Positions 39,623 through 49,096 are shown, counted from the first letter of the stretch. The stretch is 49,138 nucleotides of DNA from Candidatus Izemoplasma sp. (GCA_029939945.1 JAOZRX010000009.1:1-49138); one strand, 5' to 3'. Made by a program: numbers and translations. Notes: generated from the sequence alone by a model not told the origin.

Positions 39623-40939
39623 ATGAAAAAAGTTTTATTATTAGTTTTAATGTTTACTAGTGTTTTCGTATTAACAGCTTGTAACAAAGATGAGGCCGCA
39701 GAAGGTAAAATTGAAATTATTTACTGGCACCAGTCACCTGTAGCAAGTGATAGTTTCTCTGCAACAAAGAACCTCATTACTGAATTTAATGAGTCTCAAG
39801 ATGTTTATTATGTTAGAGGAATCGGAATTAACTTCTGGGATTATTGGGATAAAATAAATATCGCAATAGCCTCTAAAACAGCTCCAGATATTGGATTGCA
39901 CACAATTGATAACGTTCAATTGAGAGCGAGTGGTGGAGTGTTACATAACTTATCTGATTTAATTGCTGGAGATGTAGCTGCTGGAATTGATGAATTAGAT
40001 ATGACTGTATTTTATGAAAACCAAATAAAATACACAACTTACGATGGTAGTTTATATGCTTTACCATTTTCAGCAAACACAAGAGTTTTATATTACAATC
40101 TTGATATGTTTGAAGCTGCAGGATTAACTGAAGCAGATGTTCCTACTACTTGGGAAGAACTTGGCGAAATAGCTCCATTATTAAATATTACTGATGGTGA
40201 CGAAATTGTTCAAATTGGATTCGATCCGACTTACGGACAAGGGACTTACATGGGATACTTATGGCAAGCAGGTCTTGATTTTTTTGATGAAAATCAACAA
40301 CCTACATTAAATACTCAAAAACATATTGATATCCTTGATTGGATGGTATCGTTTAATGATGATACATTTACAAGAACTCAACGTAATGCATTTGGTGAAG
40401 CAAATCAAATGTTAGGAATTGATCCATTCGCAGCAGGACGTGTTGCAATGATGATTTCTACTGATGCACTTTATGAAACAATGGAAACTTATGGTTCAAC
40501 AATTAACTATGGAGTTTCAATGATTCCTGTTCCTGAAGATGGAGGGATTAGAGTTAGTTGGGGAAGTGGATTTAGTTTAGAATTGTTTGATAACGGAGAC
40601 GACGATCCTGTAAAATTAGAAGGTGCTTGGCAATTCATGAAATTTATTATGAGTAAAGACACTCAAATAGCATTAGCTGACGCACTAGGTTGGATTATGG
40701 GTAACAAAGATGCAATGGAAGTTGTTGTTGCAGGTAACCCAATTAAAATGAAATTACTAGAAGAAGTACAATATGCAACTGACAAAGTTTATATTGATTA
40801 TGCTCCAAACTGGCATGCAGCAGACTGGCAAACATATTATGACGAAGTACTAGAAGGTACAATGACACCAGCTGAAACCTTAGCTGCAGCACGAGCAAAT
40901 TACTTACAGAAACAAGAAAATTACGAAGATATAAACTAA
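39623..40939 (+). CDS. ABC transporter sugar-binding lipoprotein
   Basis: Lipobox LLVLMFTSVFVLTAC, family 1 extracellular SBP features (IIYWHQSP, YALPFSANTRVLYYNLDMFEAAGL). Confidence 0.93.
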   Translation: MKKVLLLVLMFTSVFVLTACNKDEAAEGKIEIIYWHQSPVASDSFSATKNLITEFNESQDVYYVRGIGINFWDYWDKINIAIASKTAPDIGLHTIDNVQLRASGGVLHNLSDLIAGDVAAGIDELDMTVFYENQIKYTTYDGSLYALPFSANTRVLYYNLDMFEAAGLTEADVPTTWEELGEIAPLLNITDGDEIVQIGFDPTYGQGTYMGYLWQAGLDFFDENQQPTLNTQKHIDILDWMVSFNDDTFTRTQRNAFGEANQMLGIDPFAAGRVAMMISTDALYETMETYGSTINYGVSMIPVPEDGGIRVSWGSGFSLELFDNGDDDPVKLEGAWQFMKFIMSKDTQIALADALGWIMGNKDAMEVVVAGNPIKMKLLEEVQYATDKVYIDYAPNWHAADWQTYYDEVLEGTMTPAETLAAARANYLQKQENYEDIN

Positions 40940-40969
40940 ACTACAAAATATAATTAACAAGGTGATTTT

Positions 40970-41920
40970 ATGAAAGAGAACAAAAGTGCAATTCTAAAAA
41001 AAGGTAAAAATAAAAACGGATTAAAAGGATTAAAATCAGAAGAAAAAAGATTAGGGTATATGTTTGCTTCACCATGGCTTATAGGTCTATTCGTATTTGG
41101 TCTTTTCCCTTTAAGTATGTCTTTATTTCTTAGTTTTACAAGATATGATATGGTTTCTAGTCCTGTTTTTGTAGGAGTTACTAACTATCGTATCTTATTA
41201 ACTAATGATAACTTGTTTTGGAAGAGCTTATACAACACGATTTACCATGTAGTATTATCAGTTCCATTAGGAATTACAGTCGGTGTTGCTCTAGCTTTAC
41301 TATTAAACAGCAAAGTAAGAGGAATGGGTATTTATCGTACGTTATACTATTTACCAAATGTAACTAGTATCGTAGCAATGTCATTACTTTGGCTATGGTT
41401 ATTTCAGCCTAGTTTTGGTATAATAAATCAAATGCTTGAACCGATTTATGATTTATTTAAAATGGAACCACTAACCTGGTACAAAAGTGCCGACTTATCA
41501 AAACTTACTTTGATAATCATGGGACTATGGAGTGCTGGGGGATCAATGGTAATATACTTAGCACAAATGCAAGATATACCTGGCGAGCTTTACGAAGCCG
41601 CGGATATTGATGGAGCAAATGGACTCCAAAAAATAATTAGAATTACACTTCCGTTAATGACCCCTTCAATCTTCTTTAATTTCATAATGGGGTTAATAGG
41701 AGGATTCCAAGTATTTGCAACAGCTTATATTATGACAAATGGTGGACCTTCTAAATCAACATATTACTACTCTTATTATCTATTTGATAAAATGATTTAT
41801 GACAATGCAATGGGAAGTGCCAGTGCAATGGCATGGATGCTTTTGGTTATCACATTAGTAATAACAATGTTTGCACTAATGTTAAACAAATATGTTTTCT
41901 ATTTAGGAGAACAACAATAA
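40970..41920 (+). CDS. carbohydrate ABC transporter permease (MalF/UgpA-type)
   Basis: TM segments and EAA loop ELYEAADIDGANGLQKIIRITLPLMTPSIFF. Confidence 0.93.
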   Translation: MKENKSAILKKGKNKNGLKGLKSEEKRLGYMFASPWLIGLFVFGLFPLSMSLFLSFTRYDMVSSPVFVGVTNYRILLTNDNLFWKSLYNTIYHVVLSVPLGITVGVALALLLNSKVRGMGIYRTLYYLPNVTSIVAMSLLWLWLFQPSFGIINQMLEPIYDLFKMEPLTWYKSADLSKLTLIIMGLWSAGGSMVIYLAQMQDIPGELYEAADIDGANGLQKIIRITLPLMTPSIFFNFIMGLIGGFQVFATAYIMTNGGPSKSTYYYSYYLFDKMIYDNAMGSASAMAWMLLVITLVITMFALMLNKYVFYLGEQQ

Positions 41921-41938
41921 AAAATATGGAGGAAGAAA

Positions 41939-42760
41939 ATGAAAAAATTATTATCATTATTAGTAGTTGTTGCTTTAGTACTAACACTATCTGGATGCTG
42001 GTCTGGGGAAATTGCAGTAGACACAGTAATCAATGAAGATGGTTCTGGTACTAGAACAATTGTATTAGCAGTTATGGATGACACATTATCTACAGATCCT
42101 ATTACTAATCCTGACGATCCTGATGGAACTGAAGGAAAAGGTGCAGTAATTAATAATCAACATATTACTGGTGGACTTCCTGAAATTCAAACTTGGCTTG
42201 AAGCTAATTCTCCAACTTGGATGACAGTTGAAGAAATGGAAACTGATGGAATCTACAGAAACTTTACTTTAACTTATGATTTCACTGATTTCGATGATTT
42301 CTTAGCTAAATACGAAGAATTAGTAGACTTATCTCCAAATCTTGCTTGGACAGACTTTGCAGAAGATGAACAACCTACATTAGTATGCGATGGTACTTAT
42401 AAAGTTAATTGTACATTCAATGAATCAATTGATTTAGTTAACGCATCTCTTGACTGGGCAGTTGACGGAATTTGGAATGACATTTACGACGAAGCTACTT
42501 TAGCTGGTTGGGTTGGTAAAGGGGATATCTCTGTACTTGCTAACTATACAGTTACTTTAGGTGATCAAACAGTTGAAGAATTACAATTCTATGATCCAGA
42601 TGCAATTGATGGAGAAGGAACTGGAGCTACAGTTTACCCTCAAGGTAACTGGGAAGTTGCAGCTGAATTCACTGGTGTTACAGCGATTACATTAACAGTA
42701 CTTGGTGCTGCAGTTGTAGTTGGTGGAGCAGTATTTGCAGTAATTAAATTTAAAAAATAA
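41939..42760 (+). CDS. lipoprotein with C-terminal transmembrane anchor (LppM-like?)
   Basis: Lipobox VLTLSGC, VDTVINEDGSGTRTIVL, and C-terminal TM ITLTVLGAAVVVGGAVFAVIKFKK; family tentative. Confidence 0.55.
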   Translation: MKKLLSLLVVVALVLTLSGCWSGEIAVDTVINEDGSGTRTIVLAVMDDTLSTDPITNPDDPDGTEGKGAVINNQHITGGLPEIQTWLEANSPTWMTVEEMETDGIYRNFTLTYDFTDFDDFLAKYEELVDLSPNLAWTDFAEDEQPTLVCDGTYKVNCTFNESIDLVNASLDWAVDGIWNDIYDEATLAGWVGKGDISVLANYTVTLGDQTVEELQFYDPDAIDGEGTGATVYPQGNWEVAAEFTGVTAITLTVLGAAVVVGGAVFAVIKFKK

Positions 42761-42828
42761 TTATAGATTTAACTAACAAGAAAAGATAGCACTAAATACT
42801 AGTGCTATCTTTAACAATGTAAAAAAGG

Positions 42829-43461
42829 ATGATAAATATGAAGGATAATATTATTAAGGATAGCTTTATCCTTTTAACAGATTTAGTTTTGCTAAACTTC
42901 TTATGGCTAGTAGTTTCAGGACTCGGTATTTTTTTAAGTGCTGGTGCTGCAACAACGGCTATGTTTAGTGTGTCTTTTAAACTTGTACAAAGTAAAAAAC
43001 ACACTTACATTGTTAAGGATTTTTTCGATAGCTTTCTAAAGAATTTAGTACCAAGCACAATAGCTTGGGGACTTATTTTACTAATTTCATTCCCACTTTA
43101 TTTGATATATAATTACTCCATTAATACTGGTAACACTGTTTTAATGGTTTCAGTCTTTATTGCTGCATTTGAAGTATTAATATTCACAGTCTATATATTT
43201 CCTATAATCGCCAGATTTGAAGGTAAGACAGTTACTTTAATGAAAAACGCTATCTTACTTGGACATATTCATTTCTTTACTACATTCAAAGTATTGGGAT
43301 CTTTAGCTTTGGTATTGTTGCTAGTTGTTAGAGTGAATTCTTTCTTCTTATTAGTAATGGTAGGAATATATGCAGGACTTTCAACTTTTCACTTAAAACA
43401 AATATTCAATATATATATTCAAAAAATAGTAGGTGAAGATAATGAGCTACCTGACTTTTAA
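42829..43461 (+). CDS. YesL-like (DUF624) membrane protein
   Basis: ILLTDLVLLNFLWLVVSGLGIFLSAGAATTAMFSV and several TM segments. Confidence 0.8.
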   Translation: MINMKDNIIKDSFILLTDLVLLNFLWLVVSGLGIFLSAGAATTAMFSVSFKLVQSKKHTYIVKDFFDSFLKNLVPSTIAWGLILLISFPLYLIYNYSINTGNTVLMVSVFIAAFEVLIFTVYIFPIIARFEGKTVTLMKNAILLGHIHFFTTFKVLGSLALVLLLVVRVNSFFLLVMVGIYAGLSTFHLKQIFNIYIQKIVGEDNELPDF

Positions 43462-45193
43462 ATCGAAATACAACAAATTCCCTAAAATAAAAGTAACGGA
43501 TGAAAATTCTGTTGTTTTAGGATATAAAGATATTATAAATACAATATTTAAAGGTATGAAAACAGATAAAAAGGTGTTGGTTCTAGAATGTTTTCCTGGA
43601 GTTCGATACAGTGAACTGATGGAAAATCTAATTTCACCTTTAAATCCAAACTTAATTATCAAATCAGATGATCTTGCATTGGATAAAGATGATATCACAA
43701 AGAAGATATACTCTAACCTAACAAAAGACCGTGTATTTGGGGTTATTTCAGAGATGGAAATTAAAGATCTATATATTGAAAAGAAAGTAATAGAGGCAAG
43801 AAAAGCTATTAATAACGCAAAAGGATTAGTAGTAATTTATGGATTTGGAGCAAGTCACATTACATTAGGCGATACATTAGTCTATTTCGATTTGGCTAGA
43901 TGGGAAATTCAACAAAGATTTAGATCAGGTGAATTAACTAACTGGAAAATGGACAACTATGATCTTGATATTTTAAGAAAATATAAAAGAGCCTATTTTG
44001 TAGAATGGAGAATTGCTGATAGAATTAAGAAGTCTTTGTTTGAAGAACTAGATTACTATATTGATACAAATGGAGTTAATAATCCCAAAATGATAACTGG
44101 TAAGGACTTTTTAAAGGGACTTATTCAATCAGTCAAAACACCATTCAGATTAGTACCATATTTCGATCCTGGTATTTGGGGTGGTCAGTGGATGAAAGAA
44201 GTATGCGATTTAGATAAAAGCAAAGATAACTTTGCTTGGAGTTTTGATGGAGTTCCTGAAGAGAATTCAGTCTACATGGAGTATGGCAATTCGTATATTG
44301 AGATGCCTGCATTAAATATTGTTTTTTATCAGCCAATTGAACTTCTAGGGAAAAACGTATTTGATAGATTCGGAAAAGAATTTCCAATCAGATTTGATTT
44401 TCTTGATACAGTAAAAGGAGGAAACCTTTCACTTCAGGTTCATCCGTTAACTCCATATATAAAGAAGCAATTTGGTATGAAATATACTCAAGATGAGAGT
44501 TATTATATATTACACGCTGAAAAAGGTTCATCAGTCTTTCTTGGAGTAAAAGAGAATGTTGATAAAAGTGAGATGTTTAAAGATTTGAGAAAAGCTAAAA
44601 AAGGGAACTACCGATTCCCTCATGAAAAATATATTAATGAATTTCCTGCGAAAACGCATGATCATTTCTTAATACCAGCAGGTACAATTCATTGCTCAGG
44701 ATCAGAAACAATGGTTTTAGAAATAAGCGCAACTCCATATATATTTACATTCAAATTATGGGATTGGGGACGTCTTGGACTTGATGGAATACCTCGCCCA
44801 GTTCATCTGGACCATGGTGAAAAAGTAATCCAATGGAATAGAACAACTAAGTGGGTAAAAGACAACTTAGTTGACCAGTCTGTTCTTCTTGAAAAAAATG
44901 ATAATTTTACTGAAGAAAGAACTGGTCTTCATGAACTCGAATTCATTGAAACAAGAAGACATTTCTTCACAGGAATAGTAAAACATAAAGCAAATGATTC
45001 TGTCCATGTATTGAATTTAATACATGGACAAGAAGCAATCATTAAGAGTATCAACAACTCGTTTGAGCCATATATAGTGCATTATGCTGAAACATTCATT
45101 ATCCCAGCTAATGTTGGAAATTATACTATTGAACCACATGGACCAAGTGTTGGGAAAAAAATTGGGACAATAAAAGCTTATATTAGAAATTAA
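43442..45193 (+). CDS. long phosphomannose isomerase-like protein with N-terminal P-loop/kinase-like extension
   Basis: C-terminal PMI motifs LSLQVHPLTPYIKKQFG, IPAGTIHCSG and PRPVHLDHG; ~200-aa N-terminal extension; RBS aggtga supports ATG at 43442. Confidence 0.75.
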   Translation: MSYLTFKSKYNKFPKIKVTDENSVVLGYKDIINTIFKGMKTDKKVLVLECFPGVRYSELMENLISPLNPNLIIKSDDLALDKDDITKKIYSNLTKDRVFGVISEMEIKDLYIEKKVIEARKAINNAKGLVVIYGFGASHITLGDTLVYFDLARWEIQQRFRSGELTNWKMDNYDLDILRKYKRAYFVEWRIADRIKKSLFEELDYYIDTNGVNNPKMITGKDFLKGLIQSVKTPFRLVPYFDPGIWGGQWMKEVCDLDKSKDNFAWSFDGVPEENSVYMEYGNSYIEMPALNIVFYQPIELLGKNVFDRFGKEFPIRFDFLDTVKGGNLSLQVHPLTPYIKKQFGMKYTQDESYYILHAEKGSSVFLGVKENVDKSEMFKDLRKAKKGNYRFPHEKYINEFPAKTHDHFLIPAGTIHCSGSETMVLEISATPYIFTFKLWDWGRLGLDGIPRPVHLDHGEKVIQWNRTTKWVKDNLVDQSVLLEKNDNFTEERTGLHELEFIETRRHFFTGIVKHKANDSVHVLNLIHGQEAIIKSINNSFEPYIVHYAETFIIPANVGNYTIEPHGPSVGKKIGTIKAYIRN

Positions 45194-45204
45194 GGAGTGA
45201 TTTT

Positions 45205-45924
45205 TTGGAATATTTAATTGGATTAGTAGTTATATTGGTAATAATAATTGGATATTTACTTTACAAAAATAGAATTGCAAAAAAAGAAGCAATTGAAGAA
45301 ATATTCAATTTCTTCTTACTGAATGCATATGAAGAAAGAGTTAAATGGTTTAGAACATTGAATAAATATGTAAAAGGGAGACCAAGTGTATTTGTGGGGG
45401 ACTCTATTACACAAGAATTTCTACTCTCAGAAATATATGCAGGACTCAATGTTTGTAATAGAGGAATTGGTGGAGACACAACTGAAGGTGTTTTAAAAAG
45501 AATGAATGAGAGTATCTTTGATGTAAATCCATCTCAATTGTTTTTAATGATTGGAACTAATGATTTAGTCTTGAGTGATTTATCATCTATTCAAATTGTT
45601 GAAAATATAAAAAAAATCTGTGTTCAGAGTTTAGAGAAACTACCAGATTTAAAAATTCATGTAGTTTCTATCTTCCCAGTTTCAGAACAAAAGGACCCAA
45701 AAGTTGACCCAAATACTGTTGGAGATAGAACGAACATAACAATAAATGAAATCAATAAAATGTTAGAAGAATATGCCAAAGAAGTTGGAATTAATTACTT
45801 AGATATTAGTAGTTTACTAATAGATGAAACAGGAAATTTGAACGTTTTATATACTCGTGAAGGGCTACATTTATCGCAAACTGGATATGAGAAAATCGAA
45901 AGTATTTACCGTAAACATCTATGA
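45205..45924 (+). CDS. SGNH/GDSL hydrolase with N-terminal TM anchor
   Basis: VFVGDSITQEFL, NRGIGGDTTEGVLKR, LMIGTNDL and GLHLSQTGYEKI motifs; TTG start. Confidence 0.9.
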   Translation: MEYLIGLVVILVIIIGYLLYKNRIAKKEAIEEIFNFFLLNAYEERVKWFRTLNKYVKGRPSVFVGDSITQEFLLSEIYAGLNVCNRGIGGDTTEGVLKRMNESIFDVNPSQLFLMIGTNDLVLSDLSSIQIVENIKKICVQSLEKLPDLKIHVVSIFPVSEQKDPKVDPNTVGDRTNITINEINKMLEEYAKEVGINYLDISSLLIDETGNLNVLYTREGLHLSQTGYEKIESIYRKHL

Positions 45925-45925
45925 T

Positions 45926-45953
45926 AATGAATCGTTAATTCGATTCATTTTTT
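45926..45953 (+). terminator. Rho-independent terminator
   Basis: AATGAATCG-TTAATT-CGATTCATT followed by T-tract. Confidence 0.8.
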
Positions 45954-46077
45954 TATGAATAATTTTTTACATGGTCAACTAAAATTTCATGTGTATACAT
46001 ATGATGTGATTTAATAATATTATATGTAAATATAATGCACTCTGTGGTATCATAGATTTAGTTAGTATAAATAATTA

Positions 46078-47190
46078 GTGAGAGGTACTTATATGATAAG
46101 AGAAGTTAAAACAAAAAAAGATTTAAAGGCTTTTGTTTATTTTATTAAGGACTTATATAAAACTGAGGAACATTACGTTTTTCCTATTTTTTATGTCTTA
46201 AAGAAGGAATTAAAACAAGAAATTTTAGTGCAAGAGAATTATAAAGCTATTTTATCACTTAAAAATGGAGTCGTTAATGGTAGATTGATGTTTACTTATT
46301 CTGAATCTAAGAAAAAAGGGAAAGAGATTTGTTATTTCTCATTCTTTGACACAATAAATGATAAATTGGTTGTTAAAGAGTTGTTTGACTATATGGAAGA
46401 AGATATGAAAAAGAATAAAATAGATTACTGCGAGGGAACTTACACTCCATATGATCAAGAAACAAGAAGAGGAGTATTAGTAAGTGGGTTTGATATTGAC
46501 CCAACTCTCTTTACTTCTTATAATTATGAGTATTATGGAACATTATTAGAAGAATATGGATTTTATAAGGCAATAGATACAGTTTCATTAAATGCTGATG
46601 TGAATGCAAAATCTAAAAAAAGGTTAAATACTTTTTCTAAATATTTTAATAGAAGTCATGACGTTAGAGTTGATTCTTTAAACTATAAACAAATAGAAAA
46701 AGATTTAGAAGATGTTCACTTAATATTTGAAGAAGCAACAAATGAAGTAATATACCAAGACGCTCCTAGTATAGATATATTAAGAGAGGCAGCACTTAAT
46801 ATGAAAATGTTTATCAATCCTAATCTAATTAAGATTGCTAGAGAAAATAAAACTAATAAACCAGTTGGATTTTGTGTTGTGTTTCCTGACTTTAACCAAG
46901 TATTTAAAAAGACAAAAGGAAAACTAAAACCAATTGCTTTACTAAGAGGAAAGAAAAAAATAACTAAAGCAAGAGGAACGTTACAATATATTACCTCTGA
47001 TTATCAAAATACAGGACTAATTGGTCATATCTTTAAATGTATTTTTGATGAGCTAGAAGCAATAGGCATCACAGATTTTGAAGCTGGGACAATGATGGAA
47101 GATAATGATAAACCAATAACTGCTTTTAAGAAATTCGGTGGAGAAATAATTAAAGTTTACCGAATATTTGGAAAGGATATTAAATTATGA
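46078..47190 (+). CDS. GNAT-like acyltransferase (YghO-like)
   Basis: 370-aa protein with C-terminal GNAT-like region ITSDYQNTGLIGHIFKCIFDELEAIGITDFEAGTMMEDN. Confidence 0.65.
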   Translation: MRGTYMIREVKTKKDLKAFVYFIKDLYKTEEHYVFPIFYVLKKELKQEILVQENYKAILSLKNGVVNGRLMFTYSESKKKGKEICYFSFFDTINDKLVVKELFDYMEEDMKKNKIDYCEGTYTPYDQETRRGVLVSGFDIDPTLFTSYNYEYYGTLLEEYGFYKAIDTVSLNADVNAKSKKRLNTFSKYFNRSHDVRVDSLNYKQIEKDLEDVHLIFEEATNEVIYQDAPSIDILREAALNMKMFINPNLIKIARENKTNKPVGFCVVFPDFNQVFKKTKGKLKPIALLRGKKKITKARGTLQYITSDYQNTGLIGHIFKCIFDELEAIGITDFEAGTMMEDNDKPITAFKKFGGEIIKVYRIFGKDIKL

Positions 47191-48374
47191 TTTTTACAAT
47201 AATACAACTTATCTCAATCTTTTTAGTCCCTATCTTCATTATTAAGTACAATAAATTCATTATTACAAAATGGTTAGGTACAATTGGTACAGCTTATTTC
47301 CTAGGGATCTTAGTTGCTTTGTTAGTATATGGACTCCAGATTATTGGAATAGATATAGTCCCTAATGCTGATATAGGAGAAATAGGGAGTCATTTAGCTA
47401 TAAGTATCGCAATACCATTATTAATGTTTAGTGCTAATTTAAAAGAAGCAAGAAAATTATCTAAGACAGTTTTAAAATCATTCTTATCATTAATAGTTTC
47501 CGCAGTAGCTGTATCTTCAATTACTTTTTATCTATATGGAAGAACTATTGAGTTTGGAGCTGAACTGTCAGGTATGGCTGTAGGGTTATATACTGGAGGA
47601 ACTCCTAATTTAAATGCTATAGGTAATATCTTTCAGTTAGGATCAACTGTAATAGGTGTAGCTAACTTATCAGATATGATAATAGGTGCAATATTTTATA
47701 TGTTCTTATTATTACTATGTAAACCATTATTATTGAAATTCTTAAGACCTTCAGATAAAGATGTTTACTTAAAAGAAGAATCTAATGTTGTAAATACTGA
47801 GGATATTGATATTAATGAGTTTAAAATAACTAAGAAATTAATTAATAGATTTTTATTGGCATTTGGAATAGCTCTTACTGGAGCTGGGCTTGGTATACTA
47901 TTATGGATAATAATGGGAAGTGTTGAAGGTAGAATGACTGATTTACTTGTTCCTGTGATGATGATTACTGTAACTGTGCTTGGTATCGTAATGTCATTCA
48001 ATGAAAAAATAAGAGAAACAAAAGGAATGAATGTCTTAGGACAATACTTTATTTTAGTATTCTCATTTGCACTAGCTTCATCACTAGATTTTACAAAGAT
48101 GCAAGGATTATTTGGTAATATATTAGTATTATATGGAGTAATTACTGTTGGAGTATTTGTTGTTCATGTTGTAATTAGTAAGTTTATGAATATTGATGCT
48201 GACTGTACAATTGTAACTTTAACTGCTGGAGTATATGGACCAGCCTTTGTACCAGCAATTACGAAACAAATAAAAAATGATGATCTTACAATTCCTGGAT
48301 TAATTATTGGATCACTTGGATATGCAATTGGAACTTTTCTTGGAGTAATATTAGCGTTGCTATTCTTATTGTAA
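47187..48374 (+). CDS. DUF819 family multi-pass membrane protein
   Basis: Multiple TM segments, LAISIAIPLLMFSANLKEARKL, GLYTGGTPNLNAIG; C-terminal LTAGVYGPAFVPAITKQI. Confidence 0.75.
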   Translation: MIFTIIQLISIFLVPIFIIKYNKFIITKWLGTIGTAYFLGILVALLVYGLQIIGIDIVPNADIGEIGSHLAISIAIPLLMFSANLKEARKLSKTVLKSFLSLIVSAVAVSSITFYLYGRTIEFGAELSGMAVGLYTGGTPNLNAIGNIFQLGSTVIGVANLSDMIIGAIFYMFLLLLCKPLLLKFLRPSDKDVYLKEESNVVNTEDIDINEFKITKKLINRFLLAFGIALTGAGLGILLWIIMGSVEGRMTDLLVPVMMITVTVLGIVMSFNEKIRETKGMNVLGQYFILVFSFALASSLDFTKMQGLFGNILVLYGVITVGVFVVHVVISKFMNIDADCTIVTLTAGVYGPAFVPAITKQIKNDDLTIPGLIIGSLGYAIGTFLGVILALLFLL

Positions 48375-48480
48375 AAATACACATAAATTAAGAAAAAGGA
48401 AATTTTTGAAAAAAAGTTTCTTTTTTAATTGGCTTTAAATAGCCGTTTAAAAATTATTTTGATTTATTTTCAAAAAGTTA

Positions 48481-48509
48481 TTGTGTTCTACACAGTAACG
48501 TGCTATTAT
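48481..48509 (+). promoter_or_regulatory. candidate promoter of the small-peptide gene array
   Basis: TTGTGT-N17-TATTAT. Confidence 0.5.
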
Positions 48510-48567
48510 TTAAGTGTGCAGTGCACAGTAATATTTTTTTAAGAGTTATATGTGTGTAACACAATAA
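48482..48567. repeat. three iterated 17-bp elements TGTG-N5-CACA(G/A)TAA
   Basis: 48482-48498 TGTGTTCTACACAGTAA; 48515-48531 TGTGCAGTGCACAGTAA; 48551-48567 TGTGTGTAACACAATAA. Confidence 0.75.
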
Positions 48568-48586
48568 AGGTAAAGGAGTGAATCTT

Positions 48587-48724
48587 ATGAAAAGACGATT
48601 ACTTAAAAAAGAAACATCTATAAAAGGATATGAAAGAAAAATTGATTGTAATACAATCGGGACTAGCACAATGTTTTCTGAGTTAAAATTCATTTATAAT
48701 AACAGACATTTAATGTTGATTTAA
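48587..48724 (+). CDS. small peptide 1 of a tandem family (45 aa), unknown function
   Basis: MKRRLLKKETSIKGYERKIDCNTIGTSTMFSELKFIYNNRHLMLI*; aaaggagtg RBS; 28/45 residues identical to peptide 2. Confidence 0.8.
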   Translation: MKRRLLKKETSIKGYERKIDCNTIGTSTMFSELKFIYNNRHLMLI

Positions 48725-48930
48725 TATAAACGATTTAGAAAAAGACTTAACAAAGCCTATTATATAATTGTGTTAAATCTCAACTACAGGTTGCTTGAAC
48801 ATCTTATATATGAAAGGTAAAATTAAGTATAATCATATTGTATTATGCAGTAGGTTTGTATAATTGCACTATTGATTAATACCGACAATTAGGACGCAAA
48901 AATGTATATTATTTTTAAGGAGTGAAAGAA

Positions 48931-49068
48931 ATGAGAAGACGATTTATTAAAAATGAATTACCTATTAGAGGATGTGAAGGTAAAATTGACTGTAACACAA
49001 TTGGGATTAGTACAATGTTTACTGAGTCAAAGTTCATTTACGACAATAGATATTTGACGATACTTTGA
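48931..49068 (+). CDS. small peptide 2 of a tandem family (45 aa), unknown function
   Basis: MRRRFIKNELPIRGCEGKIDCNTIGISTMFTESKFIYDNRYLTIL*; aaggagtg RBS; same length as peptide 1 with no gaps. Confidence 0.8.
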   Translation: MRRRFIKNELPIRGCEGKIDCNTIGISTMFTESKFIYDNRYLTIL

Positions 49069-49096
49069 TATAAATTAATAGCAAGGAGTGATCATC

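Noticed and set aside
48478-48693. 71-aa minus-strand ORF over the peptide array
   Set aside because: Antisense to peptide 1 and its repeated regulatory elements; the plus-strand peptide has an RBS and a conserved paralogue, this ORF does not.
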